Positions 19,678 through 29,479 of a stretch of DNA of 64,000 nucleotides are shown piece after piece; position 1 is the stretch's first letter, and every line of letters begins with the position of its first letter. The stretch covers positions 1,766,001-1,830,000 of the forward strand of contig NZ_CP149571.1 of assembly GCF_037890695.1 (NCBI RefSeq). The letters run 5' to 3'. The translations under genes and the position numbers were made by a program. Origin of the DNA: Aeromonas jandaei. Lineage in GTDB: Bacteria > Pseudomonadota > Gammaproteobacteria > Enterobacterales > Aeromonadaceae. Under the pieces are notes generated by a model. It was not told where the DNA came from. It saw only the letters and a program-made list of their open reading frames with translations, and ran no database searches.

Positions 19678-20844
19678 TTAGTGGCTGCCCTGACCACCGG
19701 TATCGGCGGCATGGTTTTGCAGGTATTTGAGCAGGGTGCGCTCCTCTTCCTTGCTCAGGCGATAGTAGGCAGACATCGCCTTGAGCCCCGAGATCCAGCC
19801 GTTGGCGGTGAAGTGCGCGGGATCCGGCGCGCCATGGCAGGAGTTGCAGGTGGATTTGTACATCTCGCCAGCGTAATCCCAGATCGGCTTGAGCGAGGAC
19901 TCAAAGCCCTTGCCATCGACCCAGGCCTGCACCTGAACCAGCTCCCACTTGATATGGGTGGCGTTGTCGGTCTCCTGCTTGAGCACTTTCTCGCTCGCTT
20001 TCAGTTCGTCACGGATGGTGGCGACAAAGACCCGCTTGCCCATGTATTCGCTCAGCACCCGGCCCTTGCCGTCGCTCTCGCGCCACCCTTCGATGGTCAC
20101 CTTGAGCCGATCGCCGCTGCGGTCTACGACGTCGATGCGGGAGGCGGGCAGCAGTTTGCCGACCGGATCCTTGCTCTGTTCGTTGGCATAGAGATCTTTT
20201 TCACCCAGGTTGTAGAGGGTCTCGGCGGCTGGCGCCTGTTGCGCGTCGTTGGCCAGAGTGGCGTAGGTGGCCCGGAAGCCGCCCGCCATGTTGGGCAGTT
20301 CATGGGCGATGCCCTTGTGGCACTCGATGCAGTTCATGTTCTTCGCCGCCGCATCTTTCATCGCCAGCGCTGCCGCCGGGGACTGCTTGGCGTGATCCAT
20401 GTTGTCGTAGCTGTGGCACGACTTGCAGGTCTTGGAGTTCTGGCTGCTCATCCGGGCCCACACCTTCTCGGCCAGATGCAGGCGCCGGTCCTCGAACTTC
20501 TCCTGGGTGTCGATGCTGTGGCCTATGTACTCCTGATAGAGGTCGTTGGCTGCCTCCATCTTGCGGGCCACCTTGCCGACAAAATCCTTCGGCTGGTGAC
20601 AGTCGGTACAGACCGCCTGTACCCCTGAGGCATTCTTGAAGTGGATGGACTCCTTGTACTCCGGATAGACGGTGTCTTTCATGGAGTGGCAGGAGATACA
20701 GAATTCGAGGCTGCTGGTTTTCTCAAAGCCATAGTGCAGGCCGACGGTGCCCGCGAGGGTGACGCCGACGCCCACCAGAAGCAGCGCCAGTACCGACCAG
20801 CGACGGCTGGGGGTGCGCAGGAAGTGCCACAGTTTTTTCATCAT
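19678..20844 (-). CDS. torC: Pentaheme c-type cytochrome TorC
   Basis: The 388-residue protein has one N-terminal membrane anchor (WSVLALLLVGVGVTLAG). It carries five CxxCH heme sites: CISCH, CTDCH, CKSCH, CIECH in the NirT-like part and CNSCH in the C-terminal mono-heme domain. It takes electrons from menaquinol and passes them to TorA in the periplasm. It is the first gene of torCAD and is divergent from torR. Confidence 0.97.
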   Translation of the reverse strand: MMKKLWHFLRTPSRRWSVLALLLVGVGVTLAGTVGLHYGFEKTSSLEFCISCHSMKDTVYPEYKESIHFKNASGVQAVCTDCHQPKDFVGKVARKMEAANDLYQEYIGHSIDTQEKFEDRRLHLAEKVWARMSSQNSKTCKSCHSYDNMDHAKQSPAAALAMKDAAAKNMNCIECHKGIAHELPNMAGGFRATYATLANDAQQAPAAETLYNLGEKDLYANEQSKDPVGKLLPASRIDVVDRSGDRLKVTIEGWRESDGKGRVLSEYMGKRVFVATIRDELKASEKVLKQETDNATHIKWELVQVQAWVDGKGFESSLKPIWDYAGEMYKSTCNSCHGAPDPAHFTANGWISGLKAMSAYYRLSKEEERTLLKYLQNHAADTGGQGSH

Positions 20845-20888
20845 GCTCTCTCACATCACTTTTTGATGGGAGCCATGATAGGGAGGCG

Positions 20889-20951
20889 TTGTGAACAGGG
20901 CTGCCGCCACAAATTAATGAAATAGGGGTATTTATGACAAAATGTGAATAG
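20889..20951 (-). promoter_or_regulatory. Two candidate TorR boxes between torC and torR
   Basis: On the minus strand CTGTTCACAA (20898-20889) and CTATTCACAT (20951-20942) resemble the E. coli TorR decamer CTGTTCATAT. They are 53 bp apart, about five helical turns, in the torC-torR spacer. Confidence 0.5.
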
Positions 20952-20988
20952 AATAATCCTCCCTTGTCGACCATCGTGAACCCTGCCC

Positions 20989-21699
20989 ATGAGCTACCAC
21001 ATTCTGGTTGTTGAAGATGATGCGGTGACCCGCGAGAAGCTGACCGGCTATTTCGAGCGGGAGGGCTATCGGGTGACGGCGGTCGAAAACGGTCAGGAGA
21101 TGCGCGCCGTGCTGGCGGAGCAGACGGTCGATCTGGTGATGCTGGATATCAACCTGCCGGGGGAAGATGGTCTGCTGCTAACCCGTGAACTGCGGGCGCG
21201 CAGCACGGTGGGGATCATTCTGGTCACCGGCCGCAGCGATGCGGTGGATCGGATTGTCGGCCTCGAGATGGGGGCCGATGACTATGTCACCAAGCCGTTC
21301 GAGCTACGGGAGTTGCTGGTGCGGGTCAAGAATCTGCTGTGGCGGATCTCGCTGGCTGCAGCACCGAGCGAGCCTGCGGTGGCTGACGATGCGGTGCGCT
21401 TTGGCCCCTGGCGTTTTGACATTCCCCGCCGCCAGCTCAGCAAGGACGGGGTGCCGGTGCGCCTGACCAAGGCCGAATATGAGGTGCTGGTGGCCTTTGT
21501 CGCCCATGCCGGGCGGGTGCTTAGCCGGGAGCGGATCCTGACCCTCATCAGCCATCGCGGCGATGGCCCGAGCGATCGCACCATCGACGTTTTGATCCGG
21601 CGGCTGCGCGGCAAGATGGAAGCGGATCCCCGGGATCCCCAGCTGTTTGTCACCGTCCATGGTGAAGGCTATCTGTTTGCCGGTGAGATAGCCTCCTGA
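20989..21699 (+). CDS. torR: TorR, OmpR-family response regulator
   Basis: The 236-residue protein has a receiver domain with acceptor Asp53 (VMLDINLPGEDG), the switch Lys in VTKPFELREL, and a C-terminal winged helix (RLTKAEYEVLVAF, DRTIDVLIRRLRGK). It is activated by TorS and induces torCAD. It is divergent from torC across 144 bp that hold the putative TorR boxes, which also allow autoregulation. Confidence 0.95.
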   Translation: MSYHILVVEDDAVTREKLTGYFEREGYRVTAVENGQEMRAVLAEQTVDLVMLDINLPGEDGLLLTRELRARSTVGIILVTGRSDAVDRIVGLEMGADDYVTKPFELRELLVRVKNLLWRISLAAAPSEPAVADDAVRFGPWRFDIPRRQLSKDGVPVRLTKAEYEVLVAFVAHAGRVLSRERILTLISHRGDGPSDRTIDVLIRRLRGKMEADPRDPQLFVTVHGEGYLFAGEIAS

Positions 21700-21735
21700 C
21701 CCCGTTGCGGTGGCTTTGACCTGTTTGACCGGGTG

Positions 21736-22140
21736 TCAGACCGGCGGGCGGGTATCAAATTGCGGGCAGTCGTCGCCAATCTGGTGCCAGGGTGCCTTGG
21801 AGCCGACAAAGATGTGAAACGCGGGCCGCTGGCTTGGCACATCGTCCAGCACCCCGAGGCGCAGATTGATCTTGCCGCTGCTGCTCTTCTGGCTGAACAA
21901 GCTGGAGCCGCAGTGACGACAGAAGGCCAGGGTGGTCTCTGCCGATTTCCGGTAGCGGCTGATGGCCTCTTCCCCTTTTACTATGGTGACCTTGTTGCCA
22001 TCCAGTCCGCCGACCGAGGCGTAATCTCCCCCTGAAAACTTGCGACATTCGCTGCAGTGGCAGTTCCCCATATAGTCGAACTGATCCGGCAGGGTCAGGG
22101 CGACGGCGCCGCACAGGCAGCTGGCATGTAACTCTTTCAT
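21736..22140 (-). CDS. GFA family (glutathione-dependent formaldehyde-activating-like) protein
   Basis: The 134-residue protein has the GFA zinc sites in order: CLCGAV, CHCSECRKFSG and FCRHCGSSLF. The fold binds structural and catalytic zinc; Gfa proper catalyses S-hydroxymethylglutathione formation, but most homologues have no proven activity. It sits between torR and torT, where other tor clusters have no such gene. TMAO and trimethylamine breakdown releases formaldehyde in some bacteria, so a detoxification link is possible but speculative. Confidence 0.88.
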   Translation of the reverse strand: MKELHASCLCGAVALTLPDQFDYMGNCHCSECRKFSGGDYASVGGLDGNKVTIVKGEEAISRYRKSAETTLAFCRHCGSSLFSQKSSSGKINLRLGVLDDVPSQRPAFHIFVGSKAPWHQIGDDCPQFDTRPPV

Positions 22141-22177
22141 CTCTTCTCCTTGAGTGGGCTAATCGGATTTGGAACGG

Positions 22178-23224
22178 CTATTCGACCCGATAGACGGGAC
22201 GAAAAGCGCCATCCGAGAGGGAATCTGCGGGGTCGGCCAGCGGTGCAGATAGCGTCAGAATGGGTGGCCCCATCACCCGCGGGCACTGCTCGGCATTGGC
22301 ATCAGGGTGTTGCAGCAGGCAGACCGCCTGAGCGACCGCAAGGCGCCCCTGAAGCCGCATCTGATCGCTGTTGGCGGCCAGGATCTTGCCCCGGCGCAGG
22401 CCCCGCTGTACCCCGTGGCTGAAGTAGGTGCTCAAAACTTTGGGCCTGTCGAGATGGCGCTGCGCCAGCTCGTTGACCGCTACTTCGGCGGCGATGGCGC
22501 CTCCCACCAGATAGTCGAGGTCGGGATAGCGGGCCAGCGTCTGCTGCACCAGCGTGCGCTGGATTTCCCGGCTGTTGTCGCCGCGCTCGGTGGTGACCAG
22601 CTTGATGGCGCTTCCCTTGATGGCATCGGCAAAGCCCGGCTCCACGAAGTTGTTGCCGCCGCTTGCCTGCGGGCCGGGGAAGAGGGCGACCGAGACCGAC
22701 TTGCTGCCGGCGGGGTGGCGCTGCGCCAGCCAGTGGCCAATCTGCCAGCCCATCTGGTACCAGGAGACCCCCACCTTGGCCTGCACCAGACCGCTGGGCA
22801 GATCGTTGACCAGACCAAAGACCGGCAGCGGCGTGGCTGTGATCGCCTCGCGCAAGCCCTGATAGCTCACCGCGCCGAGCAAGATGGCGTCGCTCCCTTC
22901 CTGCATGCAGCGCTGCAGTTGTTGGCGTTGCTCGGCGAGGGCGCCATAGCCCCCCGCTTCGTGGATCTGCAACTTGACTCCCAGCCGCTTCGCCTCGTCC
23001 ACCATGCCCTGATTGACCGAGAGCCAGTAGGCGTCGCGCAGATGGGGGTAGAGGGCACAGAGGGTCAGCGGTTTGATTGCCGCGGCGGGTTCCGGCCACT
23101 GCTGGCGCAGCGGTTGGCCGCTGAATTCGCCGCCGGGCCAGAGATCGACCGCAAAGGCGAGGGCGGCGCGAGGAAGCGTGAGCAACCACATTAGTAACAG
23201 CAGGGAGAGATAGACGCTTCGCAT
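22178..23224 (-). CDS. torT: TorT, periplasmic TMAO-binding protein
   Basis: ATG 23224 ([23 protein letters not shown]) gives a 348-residue protein with a cleavable signal peptide. The following sequence is a periplasmic-binding-protein type I fold ([48 protein letters not shown]). TorT binds TMAO and engages the periplasmic sensor of TorS. It is divergent from torS across 70 bp. Longer in-frame starts would overlap torS and are rejected. Confidence 0.93.
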   Translation of the reverse strand: MRSVYLSLLLLMWLLTLPRAALAFAVDLWPGGEFSGQPLRQQWPEPAAAIKPLTLCALYPHLRDAYWLSVNQGMVDEAKRLGVKLQIHEAGGYGALAEQRQQLQRCMQEGSDAILLGAVSYQGLREAITATPLPVFGLVNDLPSGLVQAKVGVSWYQMGWQIGHWLAQRHPAGSKSVSVALFPGPQASGGNNFVEPGFADAIKGSAIKLVTTERGDNSREIQRTLVQQTLARYPDLDYLVGGAIAAEVAVNELAQRHLDRPKVLSTYFSHGVQRGLRRGKILAANSDQMRLQGRLAVAQAVCLLQHPDANAEQCPRVMGPPILTLSAPLADPADSLSDGAFRPVYRVE

Positions 23225-23294
23225 GGTCAGGGGTTTTGTTAAAGTGTTGGGCCATATTATCCGGTCAAAGCCGACCACAACCAAGGGACTTCCC

Positions 23295-26120
23295 GTGAGA
23301 ATCTTTTCCGGCCTGGGTGGCAAGTTGCTGCTGGCCTTCTCCCTGATGGCGTTACTCACTTTGAGTGCCTCCCTGCTGGGCTGGGTGGGGCTTAGCCATC
23401 TGCGCCAGCTTGAGCAAGGAGTGCAGCAGACCCTGGCCGATCAGGAGCTGGCCCGCACGCTCTCTCGTCTCAGCGGCGAGATCCAGAGCGCGTCGCGGCT
23501 GCTGGCCACCGCGACCAGCGAGCAGGAGCGGGAGCATCAGGGGCGTTTGCTCACCTTGCAGGGACAACAGCTACAACAGGTGCTGGCGCAACTTGGCCGT
23601 GGACAGGGTTCAGCAAGCCTCGATCAGCTCAGTCAGAGCATCATCGGCAATCTGGGCCAGCAGGGCTGGCTGGTGGGGGAAAGGTTGACCCTGATGGCGC
23701 AGGGCGAGGCACAGCGGGCCCGTCTGGTGGCGGCAGCCGGGCAGATCGCCGAGCTGGCGCGCAGTCAGATGGAGAACGCCGAAACCGTGATGGTGGCGGG
23801 ATTGGGTTCCCTCTACCAACAGCAAGGTACGCAGGCGGCCCGGACGCTGGATCGCTTGCTGGAGCAGGATCTCGACTGGCTGGAGCAGATGACCGAACTG
23901 CGTCATCGCACTTTGATGCAGCAGCAGCGCATTGAGGAGATGTGGCGCAGCGAACAGCAGGCACAACTGCAAACGCTGCTGCACGATGGGCAGCGGGAGC
24001 TGGCCATCTTGCAACTGCGGGCCGGGGCGGTGACCGATCCGGCCCGCCGGCAGGCGGTGGAGCAGGCGCTGACCGTGCTGGCGCAGAGTGACAAGCTGGT
24101 ACAACTGCGCAGCGACTGGCTCGGCAAGGGGGAGGCGTTGCGGGTGCTGGCCAATGCCAATGAGGCCCTGATGAGCAACCTCAACCAGCAGGTCGGTGAG
24201 CTGGTAAACCGTGCCCGCGATTCGCTGGGACAGAGCCAGCAGGCGTTAAGCCAGCGTCTCAGGCTGCTGGAGCAGGCGCTGATGGGCATTGGCCTGTTTA
24301 CGCTGGTACTGCTGATGCTGCTGATGTGGCGCATGGTTTACGGCCGGATCGTCTGGCCGCTGCAACGGGCGGTGGCGGGGATGAGCCGGTTGGCGCGCGG
24401 GGATCTGGCTCCCCTTGAGCCGATCGCCAGCACCGGACGCGATGAGCTGGCGGAGCTGGGCCGAGCTTTACAGGTGTTTCGTGACAATGCGGTCGAGTTG
24501 GGCCGCTATCAGCGAGAGCTTGAGTCGCGGGTCGAGGAGCGCACCGGCCAGCTCAGCCACGCCAACGAGCGGCTCAATGAGGAGGTGGAGAAGCAGCGGC
24601 AGGCCCGCGCCGAGGCGGAGCAGGCCAACCGGGCCAAGTCGGTGTTTCTCGCCATCATGAGCCACGAGATCCGCACCCCCATGAACGGTATTCTGGGCGG
24701 TCTGACACTGCTGGAAGATACCCACCTGAGCGATACCCAGCAGCGCTATCTGGCCGCCATCGAGCACAGTGGCGAATCTCTGCTGGAGATCCTCAACGAC
24801 ATTCTCGACTACTCCAAGATCGAGGCGGGCCATGTGGAGGCACGCCGCGAGCCCTTCCCACTGTTCCAGCTGGTGGATGAGCTCAGCGCGCTGTTTCGGC
24901 CAAAGGCGGCAGCAAAGGGAGTCACCCTGGCGCTGGAATATGCGCCCGGGCTGGCGCCGGTGGTCGAGGGGGATCTGGGCAAGCTGCGGCAGGTGCTCGG
25001 CAACTTGCTCGGCAATGCGGTCAAGTTTACCGCCCGTGGCCAGATTACCCTGACGGTGGCGCCCCTTGTCTGTCACGGCCCTTGTGCTGAGCCCTGCATC
25101 CGCTTCGTGGTGCGCGATACCGGCCCCGGCATTCCGGCCGATGAGCAGGAGGCGGTGTTCGAGGCGTTTCGCCAGCGCAAGCGTGATATAGGCCATCAGG
25201 GCGGCACCGGGCTGGGACTGGCGATCAGCCGCAAGCTGGTGGCCGCCATGGGGGGCGAGCTGAGCCTTATAAGCGAGCCGGACAAGGGGTGTGAATTCAG
25301 CTTCAGTTTGCCGTTGCAGCGCTCGAGCGCCCAACTGCCCGCCGAGGCGCAGCCGCTGCACCTTGGCCAGTCCCGCTACATCCTGCTGGTGGAGGATAAC
25401 GAGATCAACCGATTGGTGGCGCACGGCATGCTGACTCGCCTTGGCCATCGTGTCACCCAGGCGGAGGATGGTCGCAGTGCGCTGGCGCTGGTGACCGAGC
25501 GCCCTTTCGAACTGGCGCTGCTCGATATCAACCTGCCCGATATGGACGGCATGACCCTGCGTGAGGATCTGGCCGCCATCAGTGAAGAGGTGCATGAGCA
25601 GCCGCTGCCCGCCATCGCTATCTCTGCCCAGATGTATCCGGAGGATATCCGCCACTGCCTTGCCGCCGGGTTTGTCGATTTTGTCGGTAAGCCGGTGCGG
25701 CTGGCGGTGCTGGCGAACGCCATCGATCAGCTATTTCGGCAAGAAGGGGGCTCTATCGAGCCGCAGGTGCAGTTATCAGTAGCCGTGCCCCCAACTAACC
25801 AGCCAGAGTGGGCCAATCCGGTGCTGGAAGCCGATCTGCCCCTGCTCGGTATGGCGCGGATCCGCCAGCTGGTCGCGCTGTTTGAGTCGCAAGGGCGGGT
25901 GTTGGTAGATAAGTTGGCTCTGGGGGAGGGAAGTGAGCAACGTCAGCTGGCGCACAAGCTAAAGGGGAGTGCGCTGGCGCTGGGGTTGACCGAATTTGCC
26001 AGCCACTGTGCGGCTCTTGAGGCGGGAGGCGTTGAGCCTGCGGCAATCAGGGCGCAATTTGACGCGGCGTTGAGCGGGTTGCAGCAGTGGCTGGCGGCCA
26101 ACAGGGATTCGCCGTTCTGA
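23295..26120 (+). CDS. torS: TorS, hybrid sensor histidine kinase
   Basis: I chose GTG 23295 ([21 protein letters not shown], 941 residues), preceded by AAGGGA, because the first membrane helix follows at once. ATG 23223 would overlap torT. Order: helix, long helical periplasmic sensor, second helix near residue 330, HAMP, coiled coil, HisKA with His457 ([10 protein letters not shown]), HATPase ([12 protein letters not shown]), receiver with Asp744 ([11 protein letters not shown]) and an HPt domain with His887 ([12 protein letters not shown]). This is the full four-step TorS phosphorelay leading to TorR. Confidence 0.95.
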   Translation: MRIFSGLGGKLLLAFSLMALLTLSASLLGWVGLSHLRQLEQGVQQTLADQELARTLSRLSGEIQSASRLLATATSEQEREHQGRLLTLQGQQLQQVLAQLGRGQGSASLDQLSQSIIGNLGQQGWLVGERLTLMAQGEAQRARLVAAAGQIAELARSQMENAETVMVAGLGSLYQQQGTQAARTLDRLLEQDLDWLEQMTELRHRTLMQQQRIEEMWRSEQQAQLQTLLHDGQRELAILQLRAGAVTDPARRQAVEQALTVLAQSDKLVQLRSDWLGKGEALRVLANANEALMSNLNQQVGELVNRARDSLGQSQQALSQRLRLLEQALMGIGLFTLVLLMLLMWRMVYGRIVWPLQRAVAGMSRLARGDLAPLEPIASTGRDELAELGRALQVFRDNAVELGRYQRELESRVEERTGQLSHANERLNEEVEKQRQARAEAEQANRAKSVFLAIMSHEIRTPMNGILGGLTLLEDTHLSDTQQRYLAAIEHSGESLLEILNDILDYSKIEAGHVEARREPFPLFQLVDELSALFRPKAAAKGVTLALEYAPGLAPVVEGDLGKLRQVLGNLLGNAVKFTARGQITLTVAPLVCHGPCAEPCIRFVVRDTGPGIPADEQEAVFEAFRQRKRDIGHQGGTGLGLAISRKLVAAMGGELSLISEPDKGCEFSFSLPLQRSSAQLPAEAQPLHLGQSRYILLVEDNEINRLVAHGMLTRLGHRVTQAEDGRSALALVTERPFELALLDINLPDMDGMTLREDLAAISEEVHEQPLPAIAISAQMYPEDIRHCLAAGFVDFVGKPVRLAVLANAIDQLFRQEGGSIEPQVQLSVAVPPTNQPEWANPVLEADLPLLGMARIRQLVALFESQGRVLVDKLALGEGSEQRQLAHKLKGSALALGLTEFASHCAALEAGGVEPAAIRAQFDAALSGLQQWLAANRDSPF

Positions 26121-26169
26121 TCCCAGCTGGCTATACAACGTTTAGAGGGGGTGGCCAGCCCCTGCGTCG

Positions 26170-26454
26170 TTATTCGCTCTCGCGAAAGAGCACCTGCTTG
26201 CACTTGGCGCAGACCCATTCGCGGCGATAATCTGCCAGATGTACCAGCCCCACTTCCATCAATTCGTGATGGCCGCAGTGGTGACAGAAGATGATGTCGC
26301 CATCGACCGCCTCCGGGTGGATCGCCAGATACTCCATCCTGGTCGGGAGCTCCTCCCACGCGCTGGTGGGGATATGCTTGCGCTGGCTGGTGTAGTAGAC
26401 CCAGTAAAACAGAAAAAAGATCGCCAGGATCAGAAAGGTGAGCAGATGGTCCAT
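26170..26454 (-). CDS. Small membrane-anchored zinc-ribbon protein
   Basis: ATG 26454 lies eight bases after GGAGG, giving 94 residues. An N-terminal hydrophobic helix (LLTFLILAIFFLFYWVYYTS) is followed by a soluble part with two CxxC knuckles (CHHC and CAKC) that should bind one zinc. I do not know a function for this family. It is convergent with torS and divergent from glyA. Confidence 0.75.
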   Translation of the reverse strand: MDHLLTFLILAIFFLFYWVYYTSQRKHIPTSAWEELPTRMEYLAIHPEAVDGDIIFCHHCGHHELMEVGLVHLADYRREWVCAKCKQVLFRESE

Positions 26455-26543
26455 CTTCAATTCCTCCGGTTAGGTGCAGCCCCTCGGATGCATGACTGCA
26501 ATCAGCTCCATCATGATGAAATTTGTTTCGAATGAAGATGTTA

Positions 26544-26584
26544 CCGGAAGGCTAACGGGATCGTTGTGATCCCCTTCGGGTTTT
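26544..26584 (+). terminator. Terminator-like hairpin in the glyA upstream region
   Basis: CCGGAAGG pairs with CCTTCGGG (one mismatch), with an inner GGGATC/GATCCC, followed by TTTT. No plus-strand gene ends here, so it could close a short transcript or be a leader structure. Confidence 0.3.
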
Positions 26585-26750
26585 GCCCAGTCAAAGAGCA
26601 GGGTTGAATGAGACTTTTTGAGTCACGATGGCAGGCCGGAGCGGACAGGCACTCCTGATTTTTACAACATAAATTCAACATTTTTTTAGGTGGTTGGACT
26701 GTCTCTTTGATCCAGCTCACGTTACAATGCGCGGGCCCACTTCACCTATC

Positions 26751-26766
26751 GCGCAAACGATTTTCA
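26751..26766 (+). promoter_or_regulatory. Putative PurR operator of glyA
   Basis: GCGCAAACGATTTTC matches the purine-repressor consensus CGCAAACGTTTNCNT at most positions. It lies just before the glyA ribosome site. E. coli glyA is PurR-regulated. Confidence 0.5.
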
Positions 26767-26778
26767 GGAGAGAAACGG

Positions 26779-28033
26779 ATGTTGAAACGTGACATGACCA
26801 TCGCCAATTATGATCCGCAATTGTGGCAGGCCATCACAGACGAAACCCGTCGTCAGGAAGAGCATATCGAGCTGATTGCGTCCGAGAACTACACCAGCCC
26901 CCGTGTCATGGAAGCCCAGGGCTCCCAGCTGACCAACAAGTACGCCGAAGGTTACCCCTCCAAGCGTTACTACGGTGGTTGCGAGTATGTGGATGTGGTT
27001 GAAACCCTGGCTATCGAGCGCGCCAAAGAGCTGTTCGGTGCCACCTACGCCAACGTGCAGCCGCACTCCGGCTCCCAGGCCAACAGCGCCGTCTACATGG
27101 CCCTGCTGCAGCCGGGCGACACCGTGCTGGGCATGAACCTGGCCCACGGCGGTCACCTGACCCACGGCTCCCCGGTCAACTTCTCCGGCAAGCTGTACAA
27201 CATCATCCCCTACGGTATCGATGAGTCCGGCAAGATCGACTACAACGACATGGAGCGTCAGGCTGTCGAGCACAAGCCGAAGATGATGATCGGTGGCTTC
27301 TCCGCCTACTCCGGCATCGTTGACTGGGCCCGCATGCGCGAAATCGCCGACAAGGTCGGTGCCTACCTGTTCGTCGACATGGCCCACGTGGCTGGTCTGA
27401 TTGCCGCTGGCGTCTACCCGAACCCGGTGCCCCACGCTCACGTGGTCACCTCCACCACCCACAAGACCCTGGCCGGTCTCGCGCGGTGGTCTGATCCTCT
27501 CCGCCGCTGACGACGAGGAGCTCTACAAGAAGCTCAACTCCGCCGTCTTCCCGGGTGGTCAGGGTGGCCCGCTGATGCACGTCATCGCCGGTAAAGCCGT
27601 TGCCTTCAAAGAAGCGCTGGAACCGGAGTTCAAGACCTATCAGGCTCAGGTCGTGAAAAACGCCAAGGCGATGGCTGCCACCTTTATCGAGCGCGGTTAC
27701 AAGATCGTCTCCGGTGGTACCGACAACCACCTGATGCTGGTTGATCTGATCGGTCGCGAGCTGACCGGTAAGGATGCTGACGCTGCGCTGGGCAAAGCCA
27801 ACATCACCGTCAACAAGAACTCCGTACCCAACGACCCGCGCTCCCCGTTCGTCACCTCCGGTGTGCGGATCGGTACCCCGGCCATCACCCGCCGCGGTTT
27901 CAAGGAAGCCGAGTCCATCGAGCTGACCCACTGGATCTGCGACGTACTGGACAACCACGACAACGATGCCGTGCTGGCCACCGTACGCGAGAAGGTGCTG
28001 GATATCTGCCGCCGCTTCCCGGTCTATGGCTGA
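26779..28033 (+). pseudogene. glyA: Serine hydroxymethyltransferase GlyA, split by a +1 frameshift (probable sequence error)
   Basis: GlyA makes glycine and methylene-tetrahydrofolate from serine, using pyridoxal phosphate. The start is ATG 26779 ([19 protein letters not shown]) after AGGAGAG. The first frame runs through TTHKTLAG, whose Lys binds PLP. It then leaves frame at about 27478-27480, where GGTCTCGCGCGG holds one base more than the expected Gly-Pro-Arg-Gly codons. The second frame resumes at once with RGGLILSA and ends normally ([13 protein letters not shown]). Removing one base restores a typical 417-residue protein. Nothing else is degraded, so a consensus error is more likely than a true null. 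Confidence 0.93.
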
Positions 28034-28061
28034 TAAGTCAGACCATCCGGTTTGAGACCAA

Positions 28062-28088
28062 TGCCACCCTCGGGTGGCATTGTTTTTT
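28062..28088 (+). terminator. Terminator of glyA
   Basis: TGCCACC-CTC-GGGTGGCA is followed by TTGTTTTTT, 28 nt after the glyA stop. Confidence 0.85.
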
Positions 28089-28112
28089 ATGGCGTTGGGC
28101 AACAGGGGAGGG

Positions 28113-28589
28113 ATGAGATTGAACCGCGAAGAGAAGATGCAGAGCGAAGAGGCACACTCCTGCGCAGAGCGGGACAAGGCGCTGGAGGCGCAGCTGCGGC
28201 TGGCAATCCGCGCCCAGTATCACTTCCGTGACAGTGAGCAGGGGTTGCTGGCATGGGATGTGCGGCGGCTGGTGCGACTGAGCCGTGATCTGCCGCAGCA
28301 GGCAGTGGCGTTGAGCGAGATTGCCGAGCTCGATCGCGAGCACTGGTATGGTCATGGCAGCGCCACTCCCACGGTGCGCAGCGTGGTCGAGCACTGCCAG
28401 CTCATCATGGCGGCGGATCTCGCCTATCCGATCATTCTCGACAGCGCCGGTCGGGTGATGGATGGCATGCACAGGATCGGCAAGGCGCTGCTGCTGGGCC
28501 ACAGCCATATCGATGCGGTGCGGTTTATGGTCGATCCTGCCCCCGACTATCAGGATTGCGATCCCGATAGCCTGCCTTATGACGACTGA
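28113..28589 (+). CDS. ParB/Srx-fold-like small protein of unknown function
   Basis: About 158 residues from ATG 28113 ([13 protein letters not shown]); ATG 28137 (MQSEEAHSC) after GAAGAGAAG is an alternative start. The core [25 protein letters not shown] resembles the ParB nuclease-like motif, in which a GxxxDGxHR segment binds nucleotide. The upstream part is helical and charged, and the tail is acidic ([14 protein letters not shown]). It has no DNA-binding domain, so it is not a partition ParB. It begins 25-50 nt after the glyA terminator. The function is unknown. Confidence 0.7.
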   Translation: MRLNREEKMQSEEAHSCAERDKALEAQLRLAIRAQYHFRDSEQGLLAWDVRRLVRLSRDLPQQAVALSEIAELDREHWYGHGSATPTVRSVVEHCQLIMAADLAYPIILDSAGRVMDGMHRIGKALLLGHSHIDAVRFMVDPAPDYQDCDPDSLPYDD

Positions 28590-28725
28590 GCTGCCCTTTG
28601 GCGATAACGGCTGGAAAAATCACGCTTTTGCGCTTTTTACCGCGGTTGGATGGCCGTGCTACACTGGCCGACCTAACACCCGCACCTGTTGGCGGGTGCC
28701 CCGTTTTGTTAACGCCGGAGGTCAG

Positions 28726-29175
28726 ATGCATTGCCCTTTCTGTAGTGCCGTTGATACCAAGGTGATCGATTCCCGTCTGGTGGCCGAAGGCCATCAGGTG
28801 CGCCGCCGTCGCGAATGCCTGCTCTGTCACGAGCGCTTCACCACCTTCGAGATGGCCGAGCTGGTGATGCCGCGGGTCATCAAGTCCAACGGCTCGCGCG
28901 AGCCGTTCAACGAGGACAAGCTGCGGGCCGGTATCCTGCGGGCGCTGGAGAAGCGTCCGGTGAGCATGGAGGCCATCGAAAAGGCGGTCAACCACATCAA
29001 GTCACGCCTGCGCGCCACCGGCGAGCGGGAAGTTGCCTCCCAGCTGGTGGGTAATCTGGTGATGGATGAGCTCAAGGGATTGGACAAGGTGGCCTATATC
29101 CGCTTTGCCTCCGTCTATCGCAGCTTTGAAGATATCCGCGAGTTTGGCGAAGAGATCGCCAAGCTGGAGAAGTAA
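28726..29175 (+). CDS. nrdR: Transcriptional repressor NrdR
   Basis: The 149-residue protein starts [18 protein letters not shown] after a clear GGAGG. The four Cys of the N-terminal zinc ribbon (CPFC, CLLC) are followed by an ATP-cone domain ([17 protein letters not shown]). NrdR senses dATP/ATP and represses ribonucleotide reductase genes. It heads the nrdR-rib cluster, as in E. coli. The first ATG of the longer frame is far upstream and lacks a ribosome site. Confidence 0.97.
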   Translation: MHCPFCSAVDTKVIDSRLVAEGHQVRRRRECLLCHERFTTFEMAELVMPRVIKSNGSREPFNEDKLRAGILRALEKRPVSMEAIEKAVNHIKSRLRATGEREVASQLVGNLVMDELKGLDKVAYIRFASVYRSFEDIREFGEEIAKLEK

Positions 29176-29479
29176 CGGCTGCGAACCCCTCCCGGATCGG
29201 AGGGGGCATGACCGGCCGGTGTCGCCACGCTGGCTGCCGGCTGGCAAGTGGACTGTTACGCCAATGAAACATCCAAGCTGAGCGTTGTTTCGCTGGTGAA
29301 AAAATTTGAGGGCGTGCGACCGCAACCTGCGAGTCGGCGCCTGCCGTCATGGTGGGAAATGCCATGGCCGATCTGCCCGATGTTGTTGGCGAGAAGCTGG
29401 TGAGCGGCAAGAGATAAAAGAACGCAACTCATCAGATTGCTGCACCACACGGGATACGTTGCTGGAAACAGGAGCCCGG
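29176..29479 (+). other. Gene-free 300-nt gap between nrdR and ribD
   Basis: I see no complete gene and no FMN-riboswitch core. A GC-rich hairpin (CCCCTCC...GGAGGGGG near 29195-29215) follows nrdR and may be a weak terminator, though no T-tract follows. A short open stretch around 29340-29417, ending GEKLVSGKR, has no good start and is probably chance. Confidence 0.4.

Noticed and set aside
23223..23294. ATG 23223 as torS start
   Set aside because: It would overlap the divergent torT start and add 24 polar residues before the first membrane helix; GTG 23295 has a ribosome site and starts at the helix.
26640..26778. Glycine riboswitch before glyA
   Set aside because: The conserved glycine aptamer core is absent; a PurR-like operator is the only regulatory match.
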